Assembly: GCA_002840055.1 (NCBI GenBank)
Contig: PGZJ01000003.1
Coordinates: 248,001-312,000, forward strand
DNA length: 64,000 nt
Source: Gammaproteobacteria bacterium HGW-Gammaproteobacteria-11
GTDB lineage: Bacteria > Pseudomonadota > Gammaproteobacteria > Pseudomonadales > Pseudomonadaceae
Reading direction: 5' to 3'
Below are positions 53,087-63,681 of the stretch, piece after piece. The position numbers were made by a program, and so were the translations under genes. Under the pieces are notes generated by a model. It did no database searches, was not told the origin of the DNA, and was given only the letters and a program-made list of their open reading frames with translations. Every line of letters starts with the position of its first letter. Positions within the stretch are counted from its first letter, which is position 1.

Positions 53087-53198
53087 TGCATTCCCCTGAT
53101 TCGGCTGGCTTGGTCAGCTTGGATAACCAGACCATACTGACCGATTTCAGGGCAAATGTTTACCTCTACCCGCTCGAAAGAGTGCCAGCCCGGATACC

Positions 53199-54278
53199 TT
53201 AATCGCCTCTGCTGATTTCGCCATCCTCCAGAAACACCCGGGTATTGACCGGGCGAATCCAGGCATCGCCGCCCTGCACCAGGCCGAGTGCCTTGAACTG
53301 ATTCTTCGACAATTCGGCATGCACGACGTCAGCGCTGTTGTCGGTGCGCAGTTCGAGCCGTACCGTGGGTCCTACTACCGAGACCAGTTCGATCTCGGCA
53401 TGCAGGGCGCCATCGCTTCGACTGCCAAGCACTTCGATATCGTGCGGGCGGACATAGGCCAGTGCCTGACTGTCACGTTGCCCGGCGTATTCGGGGGCGT
53501 CGAACTGGGCATCGCCGATTCGTGCCACGCCATCATGCACACGGGCATGGAACAGGTTGACGTTACCCAGGAACTGATAAACGAAGGGGTTGGCCGGATT
53601 GTCGTAGACCTCCTCCGGGTTGCCATCCTGCTCGACCCGGCCCTTGTTCATCACGACCACGCGGTCGGAGACCTCCAGTGCCTCTTCCTGATCATGGGTC
53701 ACGAACACGCTGGTAACGTGGATTTCATCATGCAGGCGGCGCAACCAGCGGCGCAGTTCAGCGCGCACCTTGGCATCCAGTGCACCGAAGGGTTCATCCA
53801 GCAGCAATACCTTGGGCTCGACCGCCAGGGCACGCGCCAGGGCGATGCGCTGGCGCTGACCACCGGACAGTTGGGACGGCAAACGATCTGCGGTCCAGTC
53901 CAGCTGCACCATTTCCAGCAGGTGCATGACCTTCTGGCGAATCACCTCCTTGCTCGGTCGCTGGCTGCGCGGCTTGACGGTCAGACCGTAGGCGACGTTC
54001 TCATACACGCTCATGTGCTTAAACAGGGCGTAGTGCTGGAATACGAAGCCGACGCCGCGATCACTGACATGCAGGTCGGTGGTGTCTTCACCGTGAAAGC
54101 GAATGCGCCCGCTGTCGGGCTGCTCAAGCCCGGCGATGATGCGCAACAGGGTAGTCTTGCCTGAACCGGACGGGCCAAGCAGGGCCGTCAGTTCGCCGTC
54201 ATTCAGGGTAAGACTGACGTTATCCACAGCGACAAAATCGCCGAAGCGCTTGTTGACCTGTTCTATTTCAATGCTCAT
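53199..54278 (-). CDS. cysA: Sulfate/thiosulfate ABC transporter ATPase CysA
   Basis: 359 residues. N-terminal ATPase: Walker [14 protein letters not shown]-loop [21 protein letters not shown], signature [15 protein letters not shown], Walker [17 protein letters not shown], switch [15 protein letters not shown]. The C-terminal TOBE-like regulatory part starts near 235 ([15 protein letters not shown]) and continues with the CysA-typical YVRPHDIEV. It is the last gene of sbp-cysT-cysW-cysA. Confidence 0.95.
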   Translation of the reverse strand: MSIEIEQVNKRFGDFVAVDNVSLTLNDGELTALLGPSGSGKTTLLRIIAGLEQPDSGRIRFHGEDTTDLHVSDRGVGFVFQHYALFKHMSVYENVAYGLTVKPRSQRPSKEVIRQKVMHLLEMVQLDWTADRLPSQLSGGQRQRIALARALAVEPKVLLLDEPFGALDAKVRAELRRWLRRLHDEIHVTSVFVTHDQEEALEVSDRVVVMNKGRVEQDGNPEEVYDNPANPFVYQFLGNVNLFHARVHDGVARIGDAQFDAPEYAGQRDSQALAYVRPHDIEVLGSRSDGALHAEIELVSVVGPTVRLELRTDNSADVVHAELSKNQFKALGLVQGGDAWIRPVNTRVFLEDGEISRGD

Positions 54279-54353
54279 GGGAAAACCTCAGGGTAGATTC
54301 TGTCTGGCTTATATGCGCGTTGCACGGCCGCGCTGCGGTATGCTGCTGTGGAT

Positions 54354-55247
54354 TCAATGGGCACGACCTGACTCCTCTCGACCACGCTCATCCAGCCACT
54401 CGACAAAGCTCTTTATCGCAATGGTCACCAATGCCAGACCGGTGAGCAGTGACGACACGGCAAAGGCGGCGGTAAACATGTATTCGTTGTAGAGCACTTC
54501 GATATGCAGCGGCATGGTGTTGGTTTCGCCGCGAATACGTCCCGAAACCACTGCCACCGCGCCAAACTCGCCCAGGGCCCGGGCATTACACAAGATGATA
54601 CCGTAGATCAGCCCCCACTTGATGTTCGGCAGGGTTACATACCAGAAGGTCTTCCAGCCGTTGGCCCCCAGTGTCAGCGAGGCCTCTTCCTCTTCCTTGC
54701 CCTGCTGCTGCATCAGCGGTATCAGCTCGCGGGCAATAAAGGGCATGGTGCCAAAGGCAATCACGATAATGATGCCGGGCACGGCAAAGATGATGCGTAT
54801 GTCATTGGCTGCAAGCCATGGCCCGAGCCAACCCTGTGAGCCAAACAGAATCACGAAGATCAGACCCACCACGACCGGCGAGATGGCAAAGGGCATGTCG
54901 ATCAGCGAAATCAGTATCGGCTTGCCGCGAAACTCGTGCTTGGCTATCGCCCAGGCCGCCGCCACGCCAAAGACCATATTGATCGGCACTACGATTACCA
55001 CTACCAGCAGCGACAACCTGATCGCCGCCAGCGCATCGGGTTCATTGATAGCGGCAAACCAGACCTTGAGACCCTGTTCGAAGGCGCCATAAAGCACGAC
55101 GACCAGCGGTAGAACCAGAAACAGTGCGAGGAACGTCAGCGCAATGCCGATCAGGGTCCAGCGCACCCAGGTGGGCTCTTCCGTGGCCCGGCGCCAACGC
55201 GCAGCCAACGCCGGATTGGCCTCATAGGCCCCTGTTTTACTTGTCAT
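54354..55247 (-). CDS. cysW: Sulfate ABC transporter permease CysW
   Basis: 297 residues from the ATG at 55247 behind AGGAG; the frame opens 8 codons earlier but overlaps nothing useful. Six membrane segments; the coupling loop is LIPLMQQQGKEEEEASLTLGANGWKTFWYVTLPNIKWGLIYGIILCNARALGEFGAVAVVSG, which is the CysW pattern. It pairs with CysT. Confidence 0.95.
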   Translation of the reverse strand: MTSKTGAYEANPALAARWRRATEEPTWVRWTLIGIALTFLALFLVLPLVVVLYGAFEQGLKVWFAAINEPDALAAIRLSLLVVVIVVPINMVFGVAAAWAIAKHEFRGKPILISLIDMPFAISPVVVGLIFVILFGSQGWLGPWLAANDIRIIFAVPGIIIVIAFGTMPFIARELIPLMQQQGKEEEEASLTLGANGWKTFWYVTLPNIKWGLIYGIILCNARALGEFGAVAVVSGRIRGETNTMPLHIEVLYNEYMFTAAFAVSSLLTGLALVTIAIKSFVEWLDERGREESGRAH

Positions 55248-55260
55248 GGGATTCTCCTGG

Positions 55261-56088
55261 TCATACGCCACGTCTCGAGGTCCACCACTGCAGGCCGTTG
55301 ATCAACAGCAACAAGGCAAAGGCAGCAAGCAGCATCACCGTGCCGATGGCAGCGGCGCCGTTGTAGTCGTATTGCTCGGCCTTGGCGACGATCAGCAGCG
55401 GCGTGATTTCCGTGCGGTAGGGCATATTTCCCGAGATAAACACCACCGAACCGTATTCGCCGACCGCGCGGGCAAAGGCCAGTGCGTAGCCGGTCATCAA
55501 GGCTGGTAGCAGTGACGGCAGGATCACCCGGCGGATAGTGGTAAAGCGGCTGGCACCCAGACTGGCTGAGGCTTCTTCGCGTTCGGCCTCCAGATCCTCC
55601 AGCACCGGCTGTACCGTGCGCACGACAAAGGGCAGGCCAATATAGGTCAGAGCAACCACCACACCCAACTGGGTATAGGCGACCTTGATCCCGGCCACCT
55701 CAAGATACTGACCGACCCAGCCGGTAGACGCATACAGGGTCACCAGCGCAATACCGGCCACCGCTGTCGGCAGGGCAAAGGGCAAATCCACCAGGGCATC
55801 GATGATCTTCTTGCCAGGGAAGGAGTAACGCACCAGCACCCAGGCAACCAGACCACCAAACACCAGGTTGATGGTGGCACCTATCAGCGAAGCGCCAAAG
55901 GACAGCTTGTAGGATGCAACCACCTGCGGATGACTGACGGCTTTCCAGAAGTCGTCCCAGCTCATCATGGAGGTGTATAACAACAGACCTCCGACCGGGA
56001 TCAGAAAAATGAAACTTAGATAGAACAGCGTAAAACCCATCGTCAACCCGAAGCCGGGTATAACGCGACGTCTTTTGGCCACGAACAT
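55261..56088 (-). CDS. cysT: Sulfate ABC transporter permease CysT
   Basis: 275 residues. Six membrane segments; coupling loop VQPVLEDLEAEREEASASLGASRFTTIRRVILPSLLPALMTGYALAFARAVGEYGSVVFISGN, typical of CysT (CysU). The next gene, cysW, begins 14 bases after its stop. Confidence 0.95.
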   Translation of the reverse strand: MFVAKRRRVIPGFGLTMGFTLFYLSFIFLIPVGGLLLYTSMMSWDDFWKAVSHPQVVASYKLSFGASLIGATINLVFGGLVAWVLVRYSFPGKKIIDALVDLPFALPTAVAGIALVTLYASTGWVGQYLEVAGIKVAYTQLGVVVALTYIGLPFVVRTVQPVLEDLEAEREEASASLGASRFTTIRRVILPSLLPALMTGYALAFARAVGEYGSVVFISGNMPYRTEITPLLIVAKAEQYDYNGAAAIGTVMLLAAFALLLLINGLQWWTSRRGV

Positions 56089-56146
56089 AGATCACCTCAG
56101 GCAGAATCCCGGGCGTATATCGCCCGGGTTGGTAAAGCAGTCGCGA

Positions 56147-57166
56147 TCAGCGTCTGGAAATGGCTTCCAGGATGCTGTCGAACTTGCCGCCATCGTTGAA
56201 GTGCGTGTCCTGCGCGCTCTGCCAGCCACCGAACACCTCGTCGACAGTGAAGAAGTCGACGGTAGGAAAGCGCTCAGCAAACTCGGCGGCGATGTCCGGA
56301 TCGCTCGGACGGTAGTAATGCTTGCCAGCCAGACGCTGAGCGTAGTCGGTGTACAGGTATTGCAAATACGCTTCGGCAACCTCACGGGTCCCTTTGCGGT
56401 CAACGTTCTTGTCCACCACTGTAACTGGCGGCTCAGCCAGGATGCTTACCGAAGGCACAACAATTTCAAACTGACCTTGCCCAAGCTGTTCTACTGCCAG
56501 AAACGCCTCGTTCTCCCAGGCGATAAAGACATCACCGATACCCCGTTGCACAAAGGTATTGGTGGCACCGCGGGCCGCCGGATCCAGTACCGGCACGTTG
56601 GCATAGATCTGGCTCACAAAGTCGTAAGCCTTTTGCTCATCACCGTCGTTCTGGTTAAGGGCATAACCCCAGGCCGCCAGATAGTTCCAACGGGCGCCAC
56701 CAGAGGTTTTCGGGTTGGGGGTAATGACTTCCACGCCATCGCGAATCAGGTCGTCCCAATCCTGAATGTTCTTCGGATTACCCTTGCGCACCAGCAACAC
56801 AATGGTCGAGGTGTAGGGTGAGCTGTTGCGTTCCAGACGATCCTGCCAGCCTTCGGGAATCAGTTCACCGTTCTGGCGCAGGGCATCCACATCGTAGGCC
56901 AGTGCCAGGGTCACTACATCGGCATCCAGACCATCGATTACCGAACGTGCCTGTGAGCCCGAACCACCATGGGACTGACGCACGTTGACGCTCTGGCCTT
57001 TGGTTTCCTCCCAGTATTGACTGAAGGCCGCATTGTATTCACGGTAAAACTCACGGGTCGGGTCGTAGGACACGTTCAACAGGTTGATGGTCTGAGCCAG
57101 TGCGGAGGTGGCGAACAGGGTGGCCAGGCCACCGGCAATCAGGGTATTGCGAATCAGTTTTTTCAT
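56147..57166 (-). CDS. sbp: Periplasmic sulfate-binding protein Sbp
   Basis: 339 residues from the ATG at 57166; a start three codons earlier is possible. The signal peptide is [18 protein letters not shown] followed by ATSALAQ. The mature protein has [77 protein letters not shown] and ENEAFLA, all sulfate-binding signatures. The 55-base-plus leader holds a small Cys-rich reading frame. CysB-type sulfur control is expected from relatives; I cannot define a CysB site here. Confidence 0.95.
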   Translation of the reverse strand: MKKLIRNTLIAGGLATLFATSALAQTINLLNVSYDPTREFYREYNAAFSQYWEETKGQSVNVRQSHGGSGSQARSVIDGLDADVVTLALAYDVDALRQNGELIPEGWQDRLERNSSPYTSTIVLLVRKGNPKNIQDWDDLIRDGVEVITPNPKTSGGARWNYLAAWGYALNQNDGDEQKAYDFVSQIYANVPVLDPAARGATNTFVQRGIGDVFIAWENEAFLAVEQLGQGQFEIVVPSVSILAEPPVTVVDKNVDRKGTREVAEAYLQYLYTDYAQRLAGKHYYRPSDPDIAAEFAERFPTVDFFTVDEVFGGWQSAQDTHFNDGGKFDSILEAISRR

Positions 57167-57220
57167 TTCATACACTCTGTAAAAGCAAGTTTAAGGTGTT
57201 GGCAAATCTGTGTTGTTTCA

Positions 57221-57289
57221 TCAGCACATTCGACAGATGGCGCTTTTACACAGGCGACAGCGTTCAGCAGCAGGCGTGAAAGCGTGCAT
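57221..57289 (-). CDS. Cys-rich 22-codon leader ORF upstream of sbp
   Basis: The ATG at 57289 has GGAGAG seven bases upstream. The peptide is 22 residues, with four cysteines at positions 11, 14, 19 and 22 (end sequence CKSAICRMC, then TGA). Six of its residues are Arg/Lys. The stop is 54 bases before the sbp ATG. A Cys-rich short ORF before a sulfate-uptake gene is what a cysteine-sensing attenuator would look like: slow decoding of Cys codons when cysteine is scarce. It is too short for confident gene calling; conservation is the key test. Confidence 0.55.
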   Translation of the reverse strand: MHAFTPAAERCRLCKSAICRMC

Positions 57290-57302
57290 GGGTACTCTCC
57301 AT
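57264..57302 (-). CDS. Overlapping 12-codon ORF ending in Cys-Cys
   Basis: In another frame an ATG at 57302 opens MESTHARFHACC and stops with TGA at 57264. It overlaps the 22-codon ORF and likewise ends in cysteine codons. Its ribosome site is weak. One of the two, or both in competition, may be translated. Confidence 0.3.
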   Translation of the reverse strand: MESTHARFHACC

Positions 57303-57388
57303 GTTCTGTTGGGCTTCACACCTCTGGTGGTGCCAGTCGGTGGGGATGGTATTTAAAGTGTGTTCGGCGCTTCCCGTGGTCGGGTCAA

Positions 57389-57568
57389 TCAGGACGCCTT
57401 GGTCGGTGGCTGAAAGCGGATTTTTTCTTTCCGCTCGATCTGCACCACCTGACCGTTATGCAGGGTAATTTCGACGGCACCGAATTGTATGTCCTTCAGC
57501 GCCGCGGCAATGGCCAGTATTACCCGCTCGTCGTCCACAGCCGCATTGAGTTGTGATGTTGCGGTCAT
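57389..57568 (-). CDS. oscA: Small OscA/YezD-family (DUF2292) protein
   Basis: 59 residues from the ATG at 57568, with GGAG eight bases upstream; an ATG two codons earlier is too close to that site. The single domain ILAIAAALKDIQFGAVEITLHNGQVVQIERKEKIRF is the DUF2292/YezD fold. In Pseudomonas a protein of this size upstream of sbp is OscA, needed for growth on organosulfur compounds and linked to chromate stress under sulfur limitation. The molecular role is unknown. It lies 87 bases before the leader ORFs. Confidence 0.88.
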   Translation of the reverse strand: MTATSQLNAAVDDERVILAIAAALKDIQFGAVEITLHNGQVVQIERKEKIRFQPPTKAS

Positions 57569-57822
57569 GGTCATGCTCCGTATCGCTCTGATCGACGCAC
57601 TGTGCGCCGATGTGAGAATACTAACCCTCGCCACTTATTCTTTAAAAGAATTGTTTGTCATTTTGATATACCGAAAAGAGATATGCGAGTTACCCACCCC
57701 CTCAAGCACTCAGGACAGCAAAGCTGAACACCTGATGGCGAATGAACCACGCCGCTGGCTGCACTTGCCACGTCAAATTGATATGCTTGGCGACTTGCAC
57801 AACGCCCAACGAGATCACTGTC

Positions 57823-59661
57823 ATGCCTGATTACCGCTCGAAAACCTCCACATTTGGCCGCAACATGGCTGGCGCCCGCGCGCTGTGGCGCGCCACCGGC
57901 ATGAAGGACGAGGACTTCCAGAAGCCGATCATCGCCATCGCCAATTCGTTCACCCAGTTTGTGCCCGGTCACGTGCACCTCAAGGATCTGGGTCAGCTGG
58001 TGGCGCGGGAGATCGAGCGGGCCGGCGGCGTGGCCAAGGAATTCAATACCATTGCCGTGGATGACGGTATCGCCATGGGTCACGATGGCATGCTTTATTC
58101 GCTGCCCAGCCGCGAGATCATAGCCGACTCGGTGGAGTACATGGTCAACGCCCATTGTGCCGATGCCATCGTCTGTATCTCCAACTGCGACAAGATCACC
58201 CCCGGCATGCTGATGGCCGCGCTGCGCCTGAACATCCCCGTGGTTTTCGTCTCCGGCGGGCCAATGGAAGCAGGCAAGACCAAACTGGCCAGCCATGGCC
58301 TGGATCTGGTCGATGCCATGGTCGTGGCTGCCGACGACAGCGCCAGCGATGAAAAAGTGGCTGAGTACGAACGCAGCGCCTGCCCCACCTGCGGTAGCTG
58401 CTCGGGCATGTTCACTGCCAACTCGATGAACTGTCTGACCGAGGCGCTGGGTTTGTCCCTGCCCGGCAATGGTTCGACCCTGGCCACCCACGCGGACCGT
58501 GAACAGCTGTTCCTGCAAGCGGGCCGTACCGTAGTCGAGTTGTGCAAAAAATATTACACCGAGGGTGACGAGAGCGTATTGCCACGCAATATCGCCAACT
58601 TCCGCGCCTTCGAAAACGCCATGACCCTGGATATCGCCATGGGTGGCTCGACCAACACCATACTGCACCTGCTGGCGGCAGCGCAGGAAGCCGAAATCGA
58701 CTTCGACCTGCGCGATATCGACCGGCTCTCGCGCAAGGTACCGCAGCTGTGCAAGGTGGCGCCGAACATCCAGAAATACCACATGGAAGATGTGCACCGC
58801 GCTGGCGGCATCTTCTCCATCCTCGGCTCATTGGCCCGCGGCGGCCTGCTGCACACCGATGTGCCCACCGTGCACAGCCCGAGCATGGCTGACGCCATTG
58901 CCCGTTGGGATATCACCCAGACCAATGACGAAGCCGTGCACACCTTCTTCAAAGCCGGACCGGGGGGCATTCCCACGCAAACCGCGTTCAGCCAGAGCAC
59001 CCGCTGGGACACCCTGGACCTGGACCGGGAGCAAGGCTGTATCCGTAGCGTAGAACATGCCTATTCCCAGGAGGGTGGTCTGGCGGTGCTGTATGGCAAC
59101 ATCGCGCTGGACGGCTGCGTGGTCAAAACCGCCGGGGTGGATGAATCCATTCATGTGTTTGAAGGCAGTGCCAAGATCTATGAAAGTCAGGACAGTGCGG
59201 TGCGCGGGATTCTGGCAGACGAGGTCAAGGCCGGCGATATCGTGATTATCCGCTACGAGGGGCCCAAGGGCGGTCCCGGCATGCAGGAAATGCTCTATCC
59301 GACCAGTTATCTCAAATCCAAGGGACTGGGCAAGGATTGTGCGCTGCTGACCGACGGGCGCTTCTCCGGTGGCACTTCCGGGCTCTCGATCGGCCATGCC
59401 TCGCCCGAGGCCGCTGCCGGTGGCGCCATTGGTCTGGTGCGCCACGGTGACAAGGTGCTGATCGATATTCCCAACCGCAGCATCAACCTGCTGGTCAGCG
59501 ACGAGGAACTGGCGCGTCGCCGCAGCGAGCAGGACGCCAAGGGCTGGAAGCCAGTTGAAAAACGTCCGCGCAAGGTTACCACCGCCCTCAAGGCCTACGC
59601 CCTGCTGGCCACCAGCGCCGACAAGGGTGCGGTACGCAACAAGGCCATGCTCGAGGACTGA
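57823..59661 (+). CDS. ilvD: Dihydroxy-acid dehydratase IlvD
   Basis: 612 residues from the ATG at 57823; a longer open frame lies upstream to 57742. Motifs: [74 protein letters not shown] (CDKxxPG with the Fe-S cysteine), [19 protein letters not shown], and [26 protein letters not shown] near the end. It makes 2-keto acids for branched-chain amino acids in the cytoplasm. It is divergent from oscA and ends at a strong terminator. Confidence 0.97.
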   Translation: MPDYRSKTSTFGRNMAGARALWRATGMKDEDFQKPIIAIANSFTQFVPGHVHLKDLGQLVAREIERAGGVAKEFNTIAVDDGIAMGHDGMLYSLPSREIIADSVEYMVNAHCADAIVCISNCDKITPGMLMAALRLNIPVVFVSGGPMEAGKTKLASHGLDLVDAMVVAADDSASDEKVAEYERSACPTCGSCSGMFTANSMNCLTEALGLSLPGNGSTLATHADREQLFLQAGRTVVELCKKYYTEGDESVLPRNIANFRAFENAMTLDIAMGGSTNTILHLLAAAQEAEIDFDLRDIDRLSRKVPQLCKVAPNIQKYHMEDVHRAGGIFSILGSLARGGLLHTDVPTVHSPSMADAIARWDITQTNDEAVHTFFKAGPGGIPTQTAFSQSTRWDTLDLDREQGCIRSVEHAYSQEGGLAVLYGNIALDGCVVKTAGVDESIHVFEGSAKIYESQDSAVRGILADEVKAGDIVIIRYEGPKGGPGMQEMLYPTSYLKSKGLGKDCALLTDGRFSGGTSGLSIGHASPEAAAGGAIGLVRHGDKVLIDIPNRSINLLVSDEELARRRSEQDAKGWKPVEKRPRKVTTALKAYALLATSADKGAVRNKAMLED

Positions 59662-59670
59662 TCCCTGCTG

Positions 59671-59694
59671 CCTGACGGCCTCCCGGCCGTCAGG
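59671..59694 (+). terminator. Terminator after ilvD
   Basis: A perfect 10-bp stem (CCTGACGGCC / GGCCGTCAGG) with a TCCC loop starts 10 bases after the ilvD stop and is followed by TTGGTTTG. Confidence 0.8.
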
Positions 59695-59928
59695 TTGGTT
59701 TGCCCCAGCGGAGCAAAACACCACACGAATCACGCCATATTCCCGTCACGAGACGGGCGAAACCCCCAATACGTCAATCGCTCGACATTTGCAAGATGTC
59801 GAACAACCATCTGTCGGCAAAAGCAACCGTTTGCCTTGCGGAATGCAGGCAAGAATAGTGTGACCGAGTTAACATTCAACGTATAAATGTGTTGTTACAA
59901 CACGCCCCTCCTTTGGGCATGGATTCCA

Positions 59929-61602
59929 ATGGACACAACTGCACACAGATTGTTGCTGGTTGAAGTGGACCCGGACAAGCGCGAACAGCTGCTTGCCCTG
60001 TGCCGTTCCGATGCCGACCACGCCCTCCAGGTCGATGTGTGCACACGCCCGAAAGAAGCTCTGAACCGCTTGGCCAACGGCAATTACACCGCCTGCATCA
60101 TTCCTGATGACAACATTTTGCTGCGCGACGTGCGTCGGGTATCCAGTCAAACCCTGTGCCTGGTTATCAGTGACCAACCCGGACACGAACAGGATGGCCA
60201 GGCCCTGCAGGACGGCGCCGATGATGTTTTGCACCGGGACACTCTGTCCAGCGTCAATCTGAACCGCGCCTTGCTGCATGCTGGCTTTCGTCGTCAACAG
60301 GGCGGCAAATTGGCCCTGCAAGCCAAACAGGACCCACTGACCGGACTGGGCAATCGTGCGCAACTGGAAGAGGAGCTGGATCGCCTGCTGCTGCGCAGCA
60401 AGCGCACACCTACACGCTTCGGCCTGTTGTATATCGACCTGGACTACTTCAAGCAGATCAACGACAGTTTTGGACACGGTCTCGGCGACTTGCTGCTGGC
60501 GGTTATTGCCAACCGGTTGCGCCGCAGCATGCGTGATGTCGATCTGATTACCCGGATTGGTGGTGACGAGTTCGTCGCGCTGCTGCACGACCTGCATGAC
60601 CACAATGATGCCGCACTGATTGCCAGCAAGATTATTCATACTCTGAGCGAGCCCATTACCCTCAACGGCCATCATTTGCTGATTTCAGCCAGCGTCGGTA
60701 TTGCCACCTTTCCCCAGCACGGCGCCTCAGCGGGCGAGCTGCTGAATCACGCCGACCAGGCTCTGTATCGCGCCAAGGCCGGCGGACGTAATGGCTTCAG
60801 CTTTTACAGCCCCGATGAAGAAGCCCAGACCCAGCATAATCTGGATGTGGAACAGGGCCTGCGGCATGGCCTGCTGGAAGGTCAGTTCCGCCTGCACTAC
60901 CAACCGATCGTCGATACCCGTCAGGGCAATACGGTCGCCTGGGAAGCCTTGCTGCGCTGGCAACACCCGCAACTGGGACTGCTGAGCCCGGACGCCTTTC
61001 TCAAGCTGGCCGAGCACAGCGGCCTGATTCTGCCGATGGGCCACTGGGTTATTGGCCAGGCGCTGACCGCCGTCAAACAGTGGCGCGATGCAGGGATAGA
61101 CTGTCGCCTGTCAGTCAACCTGAGTGATCGCGAACTCAAGCAACCGCGCTTTGCCGATCAGTTGCACCAGCTACTGGCGCGCAGCAAGGTGCCCGCCAGC
61201 GCCATTCAGCTGGAACTGCGTGAAGACGCCCTGCTCAAGCACGCCAGTCAGGCGGAAAAACTGTGCAGGAACATTGCAGCACTGGGCGTGGATATCTGGC
61301 TCGATCATTTTGGCGAAGAATACGGCGCCGTCGGCTATCTGGCGCGGCTACCGATCAAAGGCGTGAAACTGGACGCCCGACGCATGGGTGAACAGCATGC
61401 CGATCATGCCAACTACCTGCGTAACCTGATCAACCTGACCCGCAGTATGGACAAGCAGGTTATCGCCAATTACGTGGAAAATGCCCAGTATGCTGAACTC
61501 TTGTCCAGTTGGGGCGGAGACTACCTGCAGGGTTACTGGATTGGCCGCCCGCGCACCCTGGACGATGTAATCAATCAGCCAGCAACCCTGTCCAGCCTCT
61601 GA
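59929..61602 (+). CDS. GGDEF-EAL protein with receiver-like N-terminus
   Basis: 557 residues from the ATG at 59929 (open upstream to 59887). Residues 1 to ~130 resemble a receiver domain (LLLVEVDPDKREQLLALCRSDADHAL). The GGDEF domain is complete: RIGGDEFVALL, with an I-site RDVD five residues before it, so diguanylate cyclase activity is plausible. The EAL domain keeps EALLRW, N in SVNLSD, K in VKLD and Q in YLQGYW, but the DDFG motif reads DHFG and the AEGVE element reads ANYVE. Loss of these metal-site residues suggests the phosphodiesterase is inactive. It overlaps the convergent folA by 28 bases. Confidence 0.9.
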   Translation: MDTTAHRLLLVEVDPDKREQLLALCRSDADHALQVDVCTRPKEALNRLANGNYTACIIPDDNILLRDVRRVSSQTLCLVISDQPGHEQDGQALQDGADDVLHRDTLSSVNLNRALLHAGFRRQQGGKLALQAKQDPLTGLGNRAQLEEELDRLLLRSKRTPTRFGLLYIDLDYFKQINDSFGHGLGDLLLAVIANRLRRSMRDVDLITRIGGDEFVALLHDLHDHNDAALIASKIIHTLSEPITLNGHHLLISASVGIATFPQHGASAGELLNHADQALYRAKAGGRNGFSFYSPDEEAQTQHNLDVEQGLRHGLLEGQFRLHYQPIVDTRQGNTVAWEALLRWQHPQLGLLSPDAFLKLAEHSGLILPMGHWVIGQALTAVKQWRDAGIDCRLSVNLSDRELKQPRFADQLHQLLARSKVPASAIQLELREDALLKHASQAEKLCRNIAALGVDIWLDHFGEEYGAVGYLARLPIKGVKLDARRMGEQHADHANYLRNLINLTRSMDKQVIANYVENAQYAELLSSWGGDYLQGYWIGRPRTLDDVINQPATLSSL

Positions 61603-62090
61603 TAGCGGTGCGCCGGATAGTCTGCCGTACCCTCCACCGCGCGATCCTCAACCAGTTGCCAATCCTCGGCATGGATCACTGGAAACCAGGCATCTCCTTG
61701 CGGCTCGGCATCCACCAGCGTTAGGTAGAGTCGATCAGCCCGTGCCAGCATTTGCCGATAGAGGGTTTCACCGCCAATCACCATGATTTCATCAACACCA
61801 TCCAGCGCAGCCTGGGTGGCCGCCTGATCCAGTGCAGCATCAATATCAGGCTGCACCGAGGCACCCGGAATACGCAGGCCTGACTGGTTACTGATGACGA
61901 TATTGGTTCGCCCCGGCAAGGGTCGACCCAGCGAGTCAAAGGTCTTGCGCCCCATGACGATAGGCTTGCCCCAGGTCATGCTGCGAAAGTACTTGAGATC
62001 CTCCGGCAAGTGCCAAGGCAATTGATTATCGCGGCCGATCACCCGGTTACGACCCATTGCAGCAATCAGAGCAATATGCGGCTGACTCAT
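61575..62090 (-). CDS. folA: Dihydrofolate reductase FolA
   Basis: 171 residues. [62 protein letters not shown] carries the substrate and NADPH-binding elements, including the catalytic Asp of LPEDL. Later: [17 protein letters not shown]. It reduces dihydrofolate, the product of ThyA, and its ATG overlaps the thyA stop (ATGA). Confidence 0.96.
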   Translation of the reverse strand: MSQPHIALIAAMGRNRVIGRDNQLPWHLPEDLKYFRSMTWGKPIVMGRKTFDSLGRPLPGRTNIVISNQSGLRIPGASVQPDIDAALDQAATQAALDGVDEIMVIGGETLYRQMLARADRLYLTLVDAEPQGDAWFPVIHAEDWQLVEDRAVEGTADYPAHRYQRLDRVAG

Positions 62091-62881
62091 ACTGCTACCG
62101 GGGCCTTGATATGCGGATGCGCCTGATAGTCCTCGAGGATGAAGTCATCAAAACGGAAGCTGAACAGATCCGTCACCGCCGGATTCAGTCGCATGGTCGG
62201 CATTGGATAAGGTTCACGGGACAACTGCAGCTCGGCCTGCTCCATATGGTTGCTGTACAGATGGCAATCTCCCCCCGTCCAGATAAACTCACCGGGCTGC
62301 AGACCGCAAACCTGTGCCACCATCAGGGTCAACAAGGCATAACTGGCGATATTGAAGGGCACACCCAGAAAGATGTCCGCCGAACGCTGATACAACTGAC
62401 AACTCAGCTTGCCGTCGGCCACATAAAACTGGAATAGCGCATGGCAGGGAGGCAATGCCATCTGATCAACCAGCGCCGGATTCCAGGCCGATACGATCAA
62501 GCGACGTGAATCCGGATTGGTTCGCAGCATTTCCAGCAGCTTACTGATCTGGTCGATCGATTCACCATTCGGAGCCGGCCAGGAGCGCCACTGATAGCCG
62601 TATACCGGTCCCAAATTGCCCTCTTCGTCCGCCCACTCGTCCCAGATCGATACGCCATTTTCCTTCAGATAGCGGATATTGGTATCACCCTGCAGAAACC
62701 ACAGCAGCTCATGCACAATGGATTTCAAGTGACACTTCTTGGTGGTCACCAGAGGAAAACCGGCGGCCAGATCAAAGCGCATCTGATAACCAAATACGCT
62801 GTAAGTGCCGGTGCCGGTACGATCAGACTTGAAGGTGCCGTGATCACGCACATGACGCATCAGATCCAGGTACTGTTTCAC
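62087..62881 (-). CDS. thyA: Thymidylate synthase ThyA
   Basis: 264 residues from a GTG at 62881 that overlaps the lgt stop (GTGA), which is the E. coli length. Motifs: [60 protein letters not shown], the catalytic Cys in [43 protein letters not shown], and ending in [10 protein letters not shown]. It methylates dUMP to dTMP. Confidence 0.97.
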   Translation of the reverse strand: MKQYLDLMRHVRDHGTFKSDRTGTGTYSVFGYQMRFDLAAGFPLVTTKKCHLKSIVHELLWFLQGDTNIRYLKENGVSIWDEWADEEGNLGPVYGYQWRSWPAPNGESIDQISKLLEMLRTNPDSRRLIVSAWNPALVDQMALPPCHALFQFYVADGKLSCQLYQRSADIFLGVPFNIASYALLTLMVAQVCGLQPGEFIWTGGDCHLYSNHMEQAELQLSREPYPMPTMRLNPAVTDLFSFRFDDFILEDYQAHPHIKAPVAV

Positions 62882-63672
62882 GCTTTGCTTCCCTCTTTGC
62901 GGTAGGCCCACGCCATCAGCGCAGCGCCAATCAAGATCATTGGCAAGGATAATAACTGACCCATGGTCAACCAGCCAAAGGCCAGATAGCCGAGCTGCGC
63001 ATCAGGCACGCGGACAAACTCGACAAGGAAGCGGAACACCCCGTAGCAGATACCAAACAGCCCCATCACCGCCATGGTCGGACGCGGCTTGCTGGAGTAA
63101 ACCCAGAGAATGACAAAGAGCGCCACGCCTTCCAGAGCAAACTGGTACAACTGTGAGGGATGGCGCGCCAGCTGCAGCGGATCGGTGGGAAACACCATGG
63201 CCCAGGGCAGGTCGGTTGTCTTGCCCCAGAGTTCGGCGTTGATGAAGTTGCCGATCCGCCCTGCACCCAGACCGATCGGCACCATGGGTGCGATAAAGTC
63301 CATCAGCGCCAGAAAGGACACACCCTGCCGGCGGGCAAACCAGGCCACAGCCAACAGCACCCCGATCAGACCACCATGGAAGGACATACCGCCCTTCCAG
63401 ACCTGCAGCATCAGCCGGGGCTCATTCAGATACGCCTCCAGCTCGTAAAACAGCACATAACCCAGACGCCCACCGGCAATGACACCCAGGGCAACCCAGA
63501 ACACCAGATCCGAGAGCTTTTCATTGTCCCAGTCGGGGGCAAAACCAGCCAGCCGACGGCGCGCCAGCCACCAGGCGCCACCAATACCGATCAAGTACAT
63601 CAAGCCGTACCAGTGAATCTGTACCGGCCCCAGTGACAAGGCCACCGGGTCAATCTGTGGATATGGCAGCAT
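62878..63672 (-). CDS. lgt: Prolipoprotein diacylglyceryl transferase Lgt
   Basis: 264 residues from the ATG at 63672 (a GTG two codons upstream is less likely; GGGAG precedes). Seven membrane segments. Signature: [76 protein letters not shown] and [12 protein letters not shown]. It attaches diacylglycerol to the lipobox cysteine of prolipoproteins such as the SBP at 34.4 kb. It is coupled to thyA. Confidence 0.97.
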   Translation of the reverse strand: MLPYPQIDPVALSLGPVQIHWYGLMYLIGIGGAWWLARRRLAGFAPDWDNEKLSDLVFWVALGVIAGGRLGYVLFYELEAYLNEPRLMLQVWKGGMSFHGGLIGVLLAVAWFARRQGVSFLALMDFIAPMVPIGLGAGRIGNFINAELWGKTTDLPWAMVFPTDPLQLARHPSQLYQFALEGVALFVILWVYSSKPRPTMAVMGLFGICYGVFRFLVEFVRVPDAQLGYLAFGWLTMGQLLSLPMILIGAALMAWAYRKEGSKA

Positions 63673-63681
63673 CACCACTCC

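Noticed and set aside
57658-58797. 379-codon minus-strand frame opposite ilvD
   Set aside because: Shadow of ilvD, which is certain from its Fe-S and C-terminal motifs.
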